Positions 55,149-63,281 of a stretch of 64,000 nt of DNA are shown piece after piece; position 1 is the stretch's first letter; each line of letters opens with the position of its first letter. The DNA lies in assembly GCA_963770485.1 (NCBI GenBank), contig CAVYPX010000016.1, positions 124,001 through 188,000 on the forward strand, in the 5' to 3' direction. The position numbers were made by a program, and so were the translations under genes. The notes beneath the pieces are model-generated. The model was given only the letters and a program-made list of their open reading frames with translations. It was not told the DNA's origin and did not search any database. This stretch comes from CAVVEC01 sp963770485 (GTDB lineage Bacteria > Acidobacteriota > Terriglobia > Terriglobales > Acidobacteriaceae).

Positions 55149-55442
55149 ATGTCAGTGAGGATGGCTGAAGAGGTATCCACCCAGGTTCCGGCCGACGATT
55201 TTCAGGCCTTGGAACAGAAGGTTTATCGGACGATCGAACTGTACAAGGCAGCGCGGGAGGCGCGGGCAGCGTCGGAGCGCGATGTGACGCGGCTACGCGA
55301 GCAGTTGGAGGAGCGGGAGGAGGAAATCGAAGGTCTCCGCCGTGAAATGGTGCAACTGCGCCGGGAGCGGGAAGAGATCCGCAGCCGGGTGGAAAAGATG
55401 CTGCAGCAGATTGACACACTTGAGGAGCAAGCGGCAAGCTGA
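55149..55442 (+). CDS. ZapB-like coiled-coil cell division protein
   Basis: The 97-residue product is almost wholly a coiled coil (about residues 15-93, with heptads such as REQLEEREEEIEGLRREMVQ). It sits 78 bp upstream of zapA. In many bacteria a ZapB-type or similar coiled-coil protein is encoded just before zapA and links FtsZ rings via ZapA. The assignment rests on length, composition and position. Translation may start at Met5. Confidence 0.65.
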   Translation: MSVRMAEEVSTQVPADDFQALEQKVYRTIELYKAAREARAASERDVTRLREQLEEREEEIEGLRREMVQLRREREEIRSRVEKMLQQIDTLEEQAAS

Positions 55443-55520
55443 GCGATCTCCCTTTCTTGTCGGTATGAGTGGAGCAGCCATTTGGCTTCTGTCGAGCAGC
55501 GGAAAGGAGCAGAATAAAGC

Positions 55521-55856
55521 GTGGCGACCACCACGAAACAATCTCCGGTGAAGGATGCCGGCAATACCAGCGTGCGGGTGGAAATTTTCGACCAGGCTTA
55601 CAATCTGCGCGGCTCCGATCCTGAGTACATCCTCAAGCTGGCCGAGTACGTGGATGCCAAGATGCGCGCCGTAGCAGAGCAGACTCACACCGTGGATACC
55701 GTGCGGTTGGCGGTGCTGGCTGCGCTCAATATTGCCGATGAATATCATCTGCTGAGGCGAAGCCAGGACAGCGGAGCCGGTGAGTATCTCAAGCGCGCGC
55801 ATCATCTTTCCGATGCGTTAGATGAAGTACTGGACGACCAGCGCCGGGCAGGATAG
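55521..55856 (+). CDS. zapA: Cell division protein ZapA
   Basis: The 111-residue protein starts at GTG 55521 with AAAGGAG about 13 nt upstream. It has the ZapA core VRVEIFDQAYNLRGSDPEYI followed by LAEYVDAKMR, then a helix TVDTVRLAVLAALNIADEYH and a C-terminal coiled coil. ZapA binds and bundles FtsZ at midcell. A hairpin at 55892 follows, then a candidate 6S RNA. Confidence 0.92.
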   Translation: MATTTKQSPVKDAGNTSVRVEIFDQAYNLRGSDPEYILKLAEYVDAKMRAVAEQTHTVDTVRLAVLAALNIADEYHLLRRSQDSGAGEYLKRAHHLSDALDEVLDDQRRAG

Positions 55857-55891
55857 CCGGCGACCGCTGTGATTTGTATTTTGTGCCGGCT

Positions 55892-55921
55892 GGGCGGCTG
55901 GGCAGCCGCCCCGGGCATTTC
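55892..55921 (+). terminator. Hairpin after zapA, probable terminator
   Basis: GGGCGGCT (55892-55899) and AGCCGCCC (55904-55911) form a perfect 8-bp stem with a GGGC loop, followed by CGGGCATTTCTT. The tail is only moderately T-rich. Confidence 0.55.
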
Positions 55922-56245
55922 TTGTGTGTTCCCTGGAGTCTCCCCCCTTTCATCCCATTACGGAAGTTGCTGGCAAACCGAGTGCCAACTATTTGCTTCT
56001 CCCCCCTTGCGAAACCGCGCAGTTTTCCCTAGCATCCAATCTTGAAAGCCGGCCTGCACAGTTGGTGATGGTGGTAACCGATTTTTGAACCAACACCTGA
56101 ATGAACGGGGGCCCGACTCGACTTAAGATCCGGTGTGCCATGCTCCGCCATGCGGAGACGCCTAAAGGGTCTCGGCGGGTTCCCACACGTCGAACGACGG
56201 TTCATTCTCGGCCTACCACACGGCATGAGCGGGTCGGCTTTATTT
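55920..56245 (+). ncRNA. ssrS: Candidate 6S RNA (ssrS) downstream of zapA
   Basis: The spacer between zapA and lgt has no ORF but shows RNA-like structure. At about 56132-56194, GTGTG...CACAC and CCGCC/GGCGG pairings enclose a hairpin GAGAC(GCC-TAAA-GGG)TCTC. A stretch TTGAACCAACACCTGAATGA near 56085-56105 resembles the downstream strand of the 6S bubble. 6S RNA follows zapA in many bacteria and mimics open promoters to bind sigma-70 holoenzyme. The call rests mainly on position and partial pairing; borders are guesses. Confidence 0.4.
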
Positions 56246-56257
56246 TTGTGGTCAGCC

Positions 56258-56323
56258 GTTCGTCGTCGGTCATTCGCGTTGTTGCCCGACGGCTAACGAC
56301 CAAGGACCAACGACCCGCTGTCT
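56258..56323. repeat. 7-nt-period repeat upstream of lgt
   Basis: Units near CGTTGTT/GCCCGACGG at 56276-56293 and CTAACGA, CCAAGGA, CCAACGA at 56294-56318. It is the same CCAACGA unit found inside mtaB and dnaE2. Confidence 0.6.
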
Positions 56324-56375
56324 TTCTGCTAAACTTCTAACCAGCAATTTCTGGACAGTTTGCATCTAATTAACC

Positions 56376-57179
56376 GTGTTCCCTCGACTCTTTCATATTG
56401 GCAACTTCAGCCTCCCCACCTACGGTCTCCTGGTTTCACTGGGAGTGCTGATCGGATTGTGGATCAGCGTGCGCAACTCGGAAAAGCAAGGCATCAATCC
56501 GGAGCACGCTTGGAATCTCGGCATTATTGTCGTGTTGTGCGGAATTCTTGGCGCCAAGATTCTCTATATCGTCAACGACTGGAGCTATTACACGGCTCAT
56601 CCCGGAGAGATTTTCAGTTTTGGCACTCTTCAGGCGGGCGGTGTTTTCTCCGGGGGATTGATTGGCGCATTTGTGGCGGCGGCCTGGTATATCCGCAGAC
56701 ATCGTATGCCCGCGCTGGCTACCTGTGATGCTTTCGCTCCGGGACTGGCGTTGGGGCATGCGTTGGGAAGAGTCGGCTGCTTTGCTGCGGGTTGCTGCTA
56801 CGGCAAACCGACCAGCCATTTTTGGGGCGTAACCTTCACCAATCCCATTGCCCAAGCGTGGGTGGGCACACCGCTGGGGGTTGCGCTCGAGCCCACTCAG
56901 CTTTTCGAATCCGCAGTTGAACTGGCCAATTTCTTTATACTGATGTGGATGCTGAAGCGAAAGAAATTCGATGGGCAGGTATTTGGAACGTATCTCTTCC
57001 TCTATGGCGTGGCCCGCTTCTTCCTCGAATTTCTGCGCGATGATCCAGGCCGCGGATCCGTCTTTGGCGGAATCATGACCGGCACGCAATTGATCTCCAT
57101 CGGGCTGGTCGTCATGGCCGGGCTGATCTGGTGGCTGCGGCCCGGTCCAAGAACAGTTCCTGCGCAAGCTGCGCGGTAG
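56376..57179 (+). CDS. lgt: Prolipoprotein diacylglyceryl transferase
   Basis: The 267-residue inner-membrane enzyme starts at GTG 56376 (MFPRLFHIGNFSLPTYGLLV) and has seven hydrophobic segments. It has the Lgt signature GHALGRVGCFAAGCCYGKPT (with the essential Arg), the periplasmic PTQLFESAVEL and the GVARFFLEFLRDD motif. Lgt transfers diacylglycerol from phosphatidylglycerol to the lipobox Cys of prolipoproteins, such as the 4092 product. Confidence 0.95.
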   Translation: MFPRLFHIGNFSLPTYGLLVSLGVLIGLWISVRNSEKQGINPEHAWNLGIIVVLCGILGAKILYIVNDWSYYTAHPGEIFSFGTLQAGGVFSGGLIGAFVAAAWYIRRHRMPALATCDAFAPGLALGHALGRVGCFAAGCCYGKPTSHFWGVTFTNPIAQAWVGTPLGVALEPTQLFESAVELANFFILMWMLKRKKFDGQVFGTYLFLYGVARFFLEFLRDDPGRGSVFGGIMTGTQLISIGLVVMAGLIWWLRPGPRTVPAQAAR

Positions 57180-57291
57180 AAATTCCACTGCTGAACTGAA
57201 CGGCAGGAGCCCGCCGCTGAAAACGCAGTCTTGCCGCGTCTCGGAGGCCCCTGTGATGTATCCTTCCGTCAGCATCTGACTGATCTGCTGC

Positions 57292-58341
57292 ATGTCTGAA
57301 AAGTTTCCAATCGTAATCTCCGTGACCGCGGAAGACGCCGGAAAACGGTTGGATCAATTTCTGGCCGGACGGCTGGCTGAGACGAGCCGCGCGCGGGTTC
57401 AGCAATTGATCGAGCAACAGAAGGTACTAGTCAACGAGGCAGCAGCGAAAGCTTCCCAGCGTTTACGAGGTGGTGAACGCATTACGGTGCTTGCAGCGAC
57501 AAAGTCGGCGCCCCTGCGCGCGATTCCGGAAGAGATTCCGCTGGACATCGTTTATGAGGACGATGACCTCGCGGTGGTGAACAAGCCCGCGGGAATGATG
57601 GTGCATGCTGGAGCGGGCGCCACCGAGGACGCGCGCAATCGTGGCACGCTGGTGAATGCGTTGCTGCACCGGTTTGGCCGGCTCTCGGGGGTTGGCGGCG
57701 AAGTGCGGCCTGGGATCGTGCACCGCCTGGACAAGGCTACCAGCGGGTTGATCGTGGTGGCGAAAAATGACGAATCCCACCGGCGTCTGGCCGACCAGTT
57801 TTCCCGGCGGCTGGTCCAAAAAACCTATATTGCGCTAGTGCACGGGTGGGTGAAACAGAATCAAGGCACGATCAGCAGCACCATTAGCCGCGACCGGGTT
57901 CGGCGCACGCGGATGACGACGCGGCGTCTGGGTGGGCGTGAAGCAATTACGCACTACTCGGCGCAGCGGCGCATTGCGTCGAAATACGGCAAGTTCAGCT
58001 TGCTGGAAGTACAGATTGACACCGGGCGAACCCACCAGATCCGCGTGCACCTGGCTTCGTTGGGGCACCCAGTCGTGGGCGACACACTTTACGGCGCGCC
58101 CCGCGAAATCCGGGCGAAGAATGAAGCCGCCGGCATTTCGCTGCCGCGAAATTTCCTGCACGCAGCTGCTTTGCAGCTCCAGCATCCGCGGAGCGGGGCG
58201 ATGCTGGCCTTTTCCCGGCCGCTGCCCGAAGAGTTAAGACAGTTTCTCGAGGGCATCGAGATTCCACAGGCTTCCCGAGAACCCTCGCGCTCAAGCGAAT
58301 CCACGGAACAAACCAGCATTGCACGCCGTATGAGAGAGTGA
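57292..58341 (+). CDS. RluD-family 23S rRNA/tRNA pseudouridine synthase
   Basis: The 349-residue protein has an N-terminal S4 RNA-binding domain (GKRLDQFLAGRLAETSRARV). The catalytic domain has the active-site Asp in IVHRLDKATSGLIVVAKND, then KTYIALVHGWV and the conserved DTGRTHQIRVHLASLGHPVV. It isomerises uridines in rRNA (RluD/RluC type). The C-terminal ~35 residues are Ser/Glu-rich and unusual. The stop overlaps a GTG start of the following CPBP gene, so the two may be coupled. Confidence 0.92.
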   Translation: MSEKFPIVISVTAEDAGKRLDQFLAGRLAETSRARVQQLIEQQKVLVNEAAAKASQRLRGGERITVLAATKSAPLRAIPEEIPLDIVYEDDDLAVVNKPAGMMVHAGAGATEDARNRGTLVNALLHRFGRLSGVGGEVRPGIVHRLDKATSGLIVVAKNDESHRRLADQFSRRLVQKTYIALVHGWVKQNQGTISSTISRDRVRRTRMTTRRLGGREAITHYSAQRRIASKYGKFSLLEVQIDTGRTHQIRVHLASLGHPVVGDTLYGAPREIRAKNEAAGISLPRNFLHAAALQLQHPRSGAMLAFSRPLPEELRQFLEGIEIPQASREPSRSSESTEQTSIARRMRE

Positions 58342-59369
58342 ACGGGATAATGCCAATGGACACGGATTCTTTTCCTACACCTCAACAAATGCCTTCTGTT
58401 ATGCCTCCTTCTCCTTCTGCTTCTTCTCCCATCCGGAAAGTCTTCTTCACGCAGGATGGCCTCCGTGCAGGCTGGAGATTCCTGATCTTCGTCCTGCTGC
58501 TGGTGGTGTGTTTGTCCGCGATTCGGCTGGGCCTGAAGGAGATACTGACTCTTCACCGGATTCTGCAGCAGGCGCAGAACGGTACCTTGACTCCCACCTT
58601 CGAGTTTGTTTTTGAACCCTCTGTGATCGTGGGGTTGTTTCTGGTGACGTTGGTGATGGCGAAAATCGAAAAGCGTTCTTTCTGGTCGTATGGGCTTCCG
58701 CTCCAGGGTGCATTCGGCAAGCTTTTCTGGCAGGGCGTCGTTTGGGGCCTTGCTATGGAAAGTGCAGAGATGTTAGCAATGTTTGCTCTGCACGGATTCT
58801 CGTTTGGTTCACTTGCGCTTTCCAGTTTCACCCTCTTGAAGTACACGATGGCATGGGCCTGTGTTTTTGTATTGGTCGGAATCTTCGAGGAATTCATGTT
58901 TCGAGGATATGCACAATTCACCTTGGGGAAGGGAATCGGTTTCTGGCCTGCGGCCTTCATCCTCTCCGCGGCTTTCGGCGCCCTTCACCTGCCAAACCCG
59001 GGAGAAGGCTGGGTAGGCGCGCTTTCAGTCCTCGTCTTCGGTCTCTTCGCCTGCTTTACCCTACGGCGTACCGGCAGTTTGTGGTTCGCCATTGGGTTCC
59101 ATGCGGCGGGAGATTATGCGGAGACGTTCATTTTCTCCGTTCCGGACAGCGGAATGAAAGCAACTGGACACCTGCTCAACTCCAGTTTCCACGGACCGCG
59201 GTGGCTCACGGGTGGAACCATCGGCCCTGAGGGTAGCGCGCTGGATTTTGTCGTCTTCCTGATCGCCTTTGTGGTTTTCGCCTGGCTGTATCCCGCCAAG
59301 AAAGCAGATGACGCAGAACGACCTGTGCCGGCGCTTCGGGGGCTGGAGCCGTCTTCGCCAACCTCATAG
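58338..59369 (+). CDS. CPBP family intramembrane metalloprotease (first tandem copy)
   Basis: The 343-residue membrane protein has eight or so hydrophobic helices and the CPBP/Rce1 motifs. These are EEFMFRGYAQFTL (the EExxxR motif), AFILSAAFGALHLPNPGEGW (the FxxxHxxN motif) and LWFAIGFHAAGDYAETFIFS (second His). CPBP proteases act on membrane-anchored substrates or have bacteriocin-immunity roles. The start may be GTG 58338, overlapping the previous stop, or ATG 58350/58356. The 59387 gene is a close paralogue. Confidence 0.88.
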   Translation: MNGIMPMDTDSFPTPQQMPSVMPPSPSASSPIRKVFFTQDGLRAGWRFLIFVLLLVVCLSAIRLGLKEILTLHRILQQAQNGTLTPTFEFVFEPSVIVGLFLVTLVMAKIEKRSFWSYGLPLQGAFGKLFWQGVVWGLAMESAEMLAMFALHGFSFGSLALSSFTLLKYTMAWACVFVLVGIFEEFMFRGYAQFTLGKGIGFWPAAFILSAAFGALHLPNPGEGWVGALSVLVFGLFACFTLRRTGSLWFAIGFHAAGDYAETFIFSVPDSGMKATGHLLNSSFHGPRWLTGGTIGPEGSALDFVVFLIAFVVFAWLYPAKKADDAERPVPALRGLEPSSPTS

Positions 59370-59386
59370 CATGAGAAACTGAAGCA

Positions 59387-60367
59387 ATGGGAATGAGTTC
59401 CTTACCCAAGCCACAGCCAATGTCTTCGTTGACCCCGTCCGGCTCGCGCCTGCGAAAGGTCTTTCTCGGCCCGAAGGGCATCCGCGCCGGATGGCGCTTA
59501 CTGTTGTTTCTCCTGCTGCTTGGATTGTCTCAGGCAGCGATCCAGGAAATGATCCGCCTGGAACCGGCTCTCCATCGCATCTCCCAGGAAAATCAGCGCG
59601 GAGCGATCACCGCCTCATACAATTTGCTCTTCGAGAGCGCCGGGCTGGCAGCAGTATTTCTCGCCACCTTCATCATGGCCAGAATCGAACACCGGCCGAT
59701 AGGAGCGTTTGGATTTCCACTCCAGCGCGCCGTCGGAACGCTCTTCTGGCAAGGCGTGATTTGGGGTTTGGCGGCTGAAAGCCTCGCCATGCTGGCAATG
59801 TCGCTGCTTCACGGATTCTCTTTCGGTACGCTTGCGGTTTCAGGCCTTGCGCTCATCAAGTATGCTGCCTTGTGGGCGGTGGGCGATGTGTTGGTGGGAG
59901 CATTTGAGGAGTCCCTGTTCCGCGGCTATGCGCAATTCACTCTGACCGAAGGCATCGGTTTTTGGCCAGCAGCTTTCATCCTTTCCGCGATCTTCGGAGT
60001 CACTCATCTGGGTAACCCTAACGAAGGCTGGGTAGGCGCTCTATTTGTTATGTTGTTTGGGCTGTTTGCCTGTTTCACTCTGTGGCGTACGGGCACGCTG
60101 TGGTTTGCCATCGGATTGCACGGGGCCGTCGACTATGCCGAGGACTTCATTTATTCCGTCCCCGACAGCGGCATTCGGGCTACGGGCCATTTGCTCAATT
60201 CCAGCTTCCACGGGCCACGTTGGCTGACCGGCGGAGCGGTTGGCCCCGAGGGAAGCGTGTTGAATTTCGGAGTGTTCCTGATTTCCATTGTCGTGTTTGC
60301 AAGGTTGTTTCCTGCGAAGAAGACAAATACGACTGAGCCCGGCTCCAGCTATAATGAAGCGAAGTAA
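59387..60367 (+). CDS. CPBP family intramembrane metalloprotease (second tandem copy)
   Basis: The 326-residue paralogue of the preceding gene aligns along its whole length: EESLFRGYAQFTLTEGIGFW, FGVTHLGNPNEGWVGALFV and the shared C-terminal NSSFHGPRWLTGGAVGPEGS. The motif residues of the glutamyl metalloprotease are kept, so both copies are probably active. It lies 17 bp after its sister. Its TAA stop shares a base with the ATG of the VWFA gene (TAATG), so the two are probably translated together. Confidence 0.88.
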   Translation: MGMSSLPKPQPMSSLTPSGSRLRKVFLGPKGIRAGWRLLLFLLLLGLSQAAIQEMIRLEPALHRISQENQRGAITASYNLLFESAGLAAVFLATFIMARIEHRPIGAFGFPLQRAVGTLFWQGVIWGLAAESLAMLAMSLLHGFSFGTLAVSGLALIKYAALWAVGDVLVGAFEESLFRGYAQFTLTEGIGFWPAAFILSAIFGVTHLGNPNEGWVGALFVMLFGLFACFTLWRTGTLWFAIGLHGAVDYAEDFIYSVPDSGIRATGHLLNSSFHGPRWLTGGAVGPEGSVLNFGVFLISIVVFARLFPAKKTNTTEPGSSYNEAK

Positions 60368-61542
60368 TGAAACTCCGCAGCGCTATTCTCTTTTTAGGCT
60401 TCGCTCTGCTTCTGCCCATGGCTTTGGCGCAGAATTCGGGGCAGGGTGAACTGCCCTCCGCGCCTTCCGCATCACAGCAAGATACTCAACCACGGAAACC
60501 CGCGCCCGCTGCTCAGCCTCAGACTCCTCCTGCGCCGCAGGAATCCGCTGCGCCGGCTCAGGCCACGGCAGACCCGGTCCAATCCGATGCGGCGGCGCGT
60601 GCTGGGTCAACAGTGGGCGATGTGCAACGGGATCAGCAGACCAGCGCTGGTACCGCCCCGTCAGCTACTTCTCCGCCTCCGCCTTCGCCGCAAGACGAAT
60701 CAATCACCACCATTCGCAAAACGGTCAACGAGGTCAACGTTGTCTTCACGGTTACTGACAAGCACGGACGCTACGTGAGGGACCTGAAGAAAGATGATTT
60801 CAAGGTCATCGATGACAGCAAGCCGGCGGAGGAAATCCGCAGCTTTCACAGCGAGGCCAACCTCCCGCTGCAGGTGGGACTGCTGATCGACGCCAGCAAC
60901 TCCGTTCGCGATCGCTTCAAGTTTGAGCAGGAAGCAGCCGTCGAATTTCTTAACCAGACCGTCCGCCGGAAATACGACAAGGCTTTTGTGGTCGGTTTCG
61001 ATGTGACTCCTGAGGTCACGCAGGACTTCACCGACGACACCGAAGCGCTCTCGATTGGAGTGCGCGCTCTGCGCCCCGGAGGAGGTACAGCGCTATACGA
61101 TGCGCTGTACTTTGCCTGCCGCGACAAACTGATGAAAGCCCAGCAAACCGGGCCAGTACGCCGCGCCATCATTCTGCTGACCGACGGTGAAGATAACCAG
61201 AGCCATGTGACCCGCGAAGAAGCCATCGAGATGGCGCAACGCGCCGAGGTGATTGTCTACACCATCAGCACTAATTTGACCGGCTCCAGCCACCACGGAG
61301 ACAAGGTTCTGGAACGCATCGCCGAAGCCACCGGTGGGCGTGCCTACGTTCCTTTCCAGATCACCGAGGTAGCCAACGCATTCGCGGCCATTCAGGAGGA
61401 GCTGCGCAGCCAGTATGCGATCTCCTACAAACCCGCCGACTTCAGAACCGACGGCCGCTACCGCACCATCGAAATCCTGGCCCAGAATCAGAAGGGCTTG
61501 CGCATACGCAGCCGCCACGGCTATTACGCTCCTTCCCAATAG
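60367..61542 (+). CDS. Secreted VWFA domain protein
   Basis: The 391-residue protein has a signal peptide (residues 1-21, ending MALAQN) and a long Pro/Ala/Gln linker to about residue 115. The VWFA-related block VNEVNVVFTVTDKHGRYVRD is followed by a VWA domain with an intact metal site: DASNS at residues 175-179, a Thr in GGGTALYDAL and Asp in LLTDGED. The end SQYAISYKPADFRTDGRYRT is typical of the acidobacterial family. ATG 60367 overlaps the stop of the CPBP gene by one base. Confidence 0.9.
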   Translation: MKLRSAILFLGFALLLPMALAQNSGQGELPSAPSASQQDTQPRKPAPAAQPQTPPAPQESAAPAQATADPVQSDAAARAGSTVGDVQRDQQTSAGTAPSATSPPPPSPQDESITTIRKTVNEVNVVFTVTDKHGRYVRDLKKDDFKVIDDSKPAEEIRSFHSEANLPLQVGLLIDASNSVRDRFKFEQEAAVEFLNQTVRRKYDKAFVVGFDVTPEVTQDFTDDTEALSIGVRALRPGGGTALYDALYFACRDKLMKAQQTGPVRRAIILLTDGEDNQSHVTREEAIEMAQRAEVIVYTISTNLTGSSHHGDKVLERIAEATGGRAYVPFQITEVANAFAAIQEELRSQYAISYKPADFRTDGRYRTIEILAQNQKGLRIRSRHGYYAPSQ

Positions 61543-61549
61543 GCAACTC

Positions 61550-61972
61550 ATGGCGGGATATTCCGGAACTCCTCTTCCCCAGAAACTCGGCATTAAAGAA
61601 AACTTTCGCATTGCCTTCATCGGTCTGCCGGCGAGTGTGAATGCCGAACTGAACAAAGCCCTCAAGAGCTGTCACATCGTTAAGGATGGGCGCGGGCCGC
61701 TCGACTTTGCCATGATCTTCGTGAAGACTCAGACCGAGTTGAAGAAGCAATTCGCTGATGTTTCCAGGCGGCTTGCGCCCGCCGGAATGTTGTGGGTAAG
61801 TTGGCCGAAAAAGACTTCTGGCGTGGCGACGGATCTCGACGAAAATAAGATTCGGAAGATCGGGTTGGACCAAGGTTTGGTGGACGTGAAAGTCTGCGCG
61901 GTGGATGAAATCTGGTCCGGATTGAAGTTCGTGATCCGAGTGAAAGATCGGCCAAGTCGCCCTCGTGTTTGA
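61550..61972 (+). CDS. DUF3052 family protein
   Basis: The 140-residue product (MAGYSGTPLPQKLGIKENFR) carries the DUF3052 pattern: GYSGTPLxxKLGIK at the start, DFAMIFVKTQTELKKQF in the middle, APAGMLWVSWPKK and GLVDVKVCAVDEIWSGLKFV. The fold resembles a small alpha/beta domain; function is unknown. It follows the VWFA gene by 7 bp and likely shares its transcript. An inverted repeat at 61995 separates it from the converging 62145 gene. Confidence 0.85.
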   Translation: MAGYSGTPLPQKLGIKENFRIAFIGLPASVNAELNKALKSCHIVKDGRGPLDFAMIFVKTQTELKKQFADVSRRLAPAGMLWVSWPKKTSGVATDLDENKIRKIGLDQGLVDVKVCAVDEIWSGLKFVIRVKDRPSRPRV

Positions 61973-61994
61973 TCGACCTTGAAAGCAATTGACT

Positions 61995-62133
61995 AGTGTG
62001 GGGCGGACACTTTTGTCCGCCGCTTTCCATTTCCTGCTTGCCGCTTCTGAGCGAATGATTTGAGCGACCAAACTGCTGTCTTTAGGGGGAGATCAACTTG
62101 AAGAGCGGCGGACAAGAGTGTTCGCCCCACACT
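61995..62133. repeat. 33-bp inverted repeat pair, MITE-like, between convergent genes
   Basis: The left arm 61995-62027 (AGTGTGGGGCGGACAC...) matches the reverse complement of the right arm 62101-62133 at about 29 of 33 positions. Each arm has its own inner palindrome (GGCGGACA...TGTCCGCC). The 73-bp centre has no ORF. It lies between two converging genes and could end both transcripts. Confidence 0.85.
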
Positions 62134-62144
62134 GAACAACAGGC

Positions 62145-63200
62145 CTAATCCCGCTTGGGAACCGCATAATAGCCGGTCCGGGCCTGGATCTTGTAGTCCT
62201 TGTTGTTGGTGTGGATCTCGACCTTGCGGAAGGTGCCGTCCAGCTTGGCATTGGTCGAGGTGTAGCCGATATTGTACTGGCTCCGCAGTTCGGTCGCGAT
62301 CTGGTCGAATCCCTCCTTTAGTTTCTCGAGCTTGTTGCCGACCTCGATGACGCGGCCGCCGGTTTCCTGCGTAAGCTTTCTCATTTCGCTATCGCCGGAA
62401 TAACCGCCAAAGCCATAAAACCCACGATCCGCACAAAGCAGCACATAGACGATGCTGTCGGATTTCTGCGCGGCTTCAATGGCGTCCTTGATCTTGAGCT
62501 GGCTGCCCTGGTCTTCGCCATCGGTAAGAAGAATCATCGCCTTGCGCCCAACCTGCTGAGACAATTCGTCGTGCGAGGCCAAGTAAACCGCGTCGTAAAG
62601 CAGGGTGCCCTTAGGAGTACCCACAGTCGGGATGGTTCCTCCGCCCAAGCCGGGAATGCCCATGCCTCCGCCGCCGGCGGTATTGATCTTTGCTGTATTG
62701 AGAGCTGTCTTAAGCAAGTGCACGGAGCTGGTGAAATCTTGCAGCAGGTCCACGCTCACGTCAAAGCTGATGACAAAAGCCATATCCTTGTCGCGAAGGA
62801 TTTGGCTGAGAAAGTCGCCGCCCACTTGCTTTTCCATGTCGAGCACGCGCGCCTGGCTGCCGCTTGAATCAATCAGAATCCCCAGCGTCAGCGGGAGATT
62901 GGACTCCGCGGCAAAATACTTGATGGTCTGCGGCTTGCCATCCTCGAGAATCTGAAATTGATCCTTGGTCAGGTTGGGGATCAGCGCTCCCTTCTTGTCC
63001 TTGACATTGAAAAAAAGCTGGACCACGTTCACGTTTACTTTCAACGTCTCCATGGACTGGTCCTGCGCTTGGTCCTGGTTCTGGTCCTGGTTTTGGGCAG
63101 AAGACTGCGCCGGTTGCTGGGCGCTAGCCGGGCAGAGCCCCAAAAACACGACCAGAAGCGGAACAGCAATCAGAACCCTAAACGTATGGGCTTTGGACAT
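62145..63200 (-). CDS. Secreted VWFA-related (acidobacterial family) protein
   Basis: The 351-residue protein has a signal peptide (to about residue 27, LCPASAQQ), a Gln/Asp-rich linker and VNVVQLFFNVKDKKGALIPN-type entry to the VWFA-related domain. The metal site IDSSGS and LLTDGEDQG are intact. The typical end LRSQYNIGYTSTNAKLDGTF is present. It converges with the 60367-61972 unit and diverges from the 63282 gene of the same family. Confidence 0.9.
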   Translation of the reverse strand: MSKAHTFRVLIAVPLLVVFLGLCPASAQQPAQSSAQNQDQNQDQAQDQSMETLKVNVNVVQLFFNVKDKKGALIPNLTKDQFQILEDGKPQTIKYFAAESNLPLTLGILIDSSGSQARVLDMEKQVGGDFLSQILRDKDMAFVISFDVSVDLLQDFTSSVHLLKTALNTAKINTAGGGGMGIPGLGGGTIPTVGTPKGTLLYDAVYLASHDELSQQVGRKAMILLTDGEDQGSQLKIKDAIEAAQKSDSIVYVLLCADRGFYGFGGYSGDSEMRKLTQETGGRVIEVGNKLEKLKEGFDQIATELRSQYNIGYTSTNAKLDGTFRKVEIHTNNKDYKIQARTGYYAVPKRD

Positions 63201-63281
63201 GAAAGTATTCTCTCGCTCTTTTTGTTAGTCTATTCCTCTAGCGTTAGATGCACCAAGTGGGGCGATTCAGCATCCGAATTA

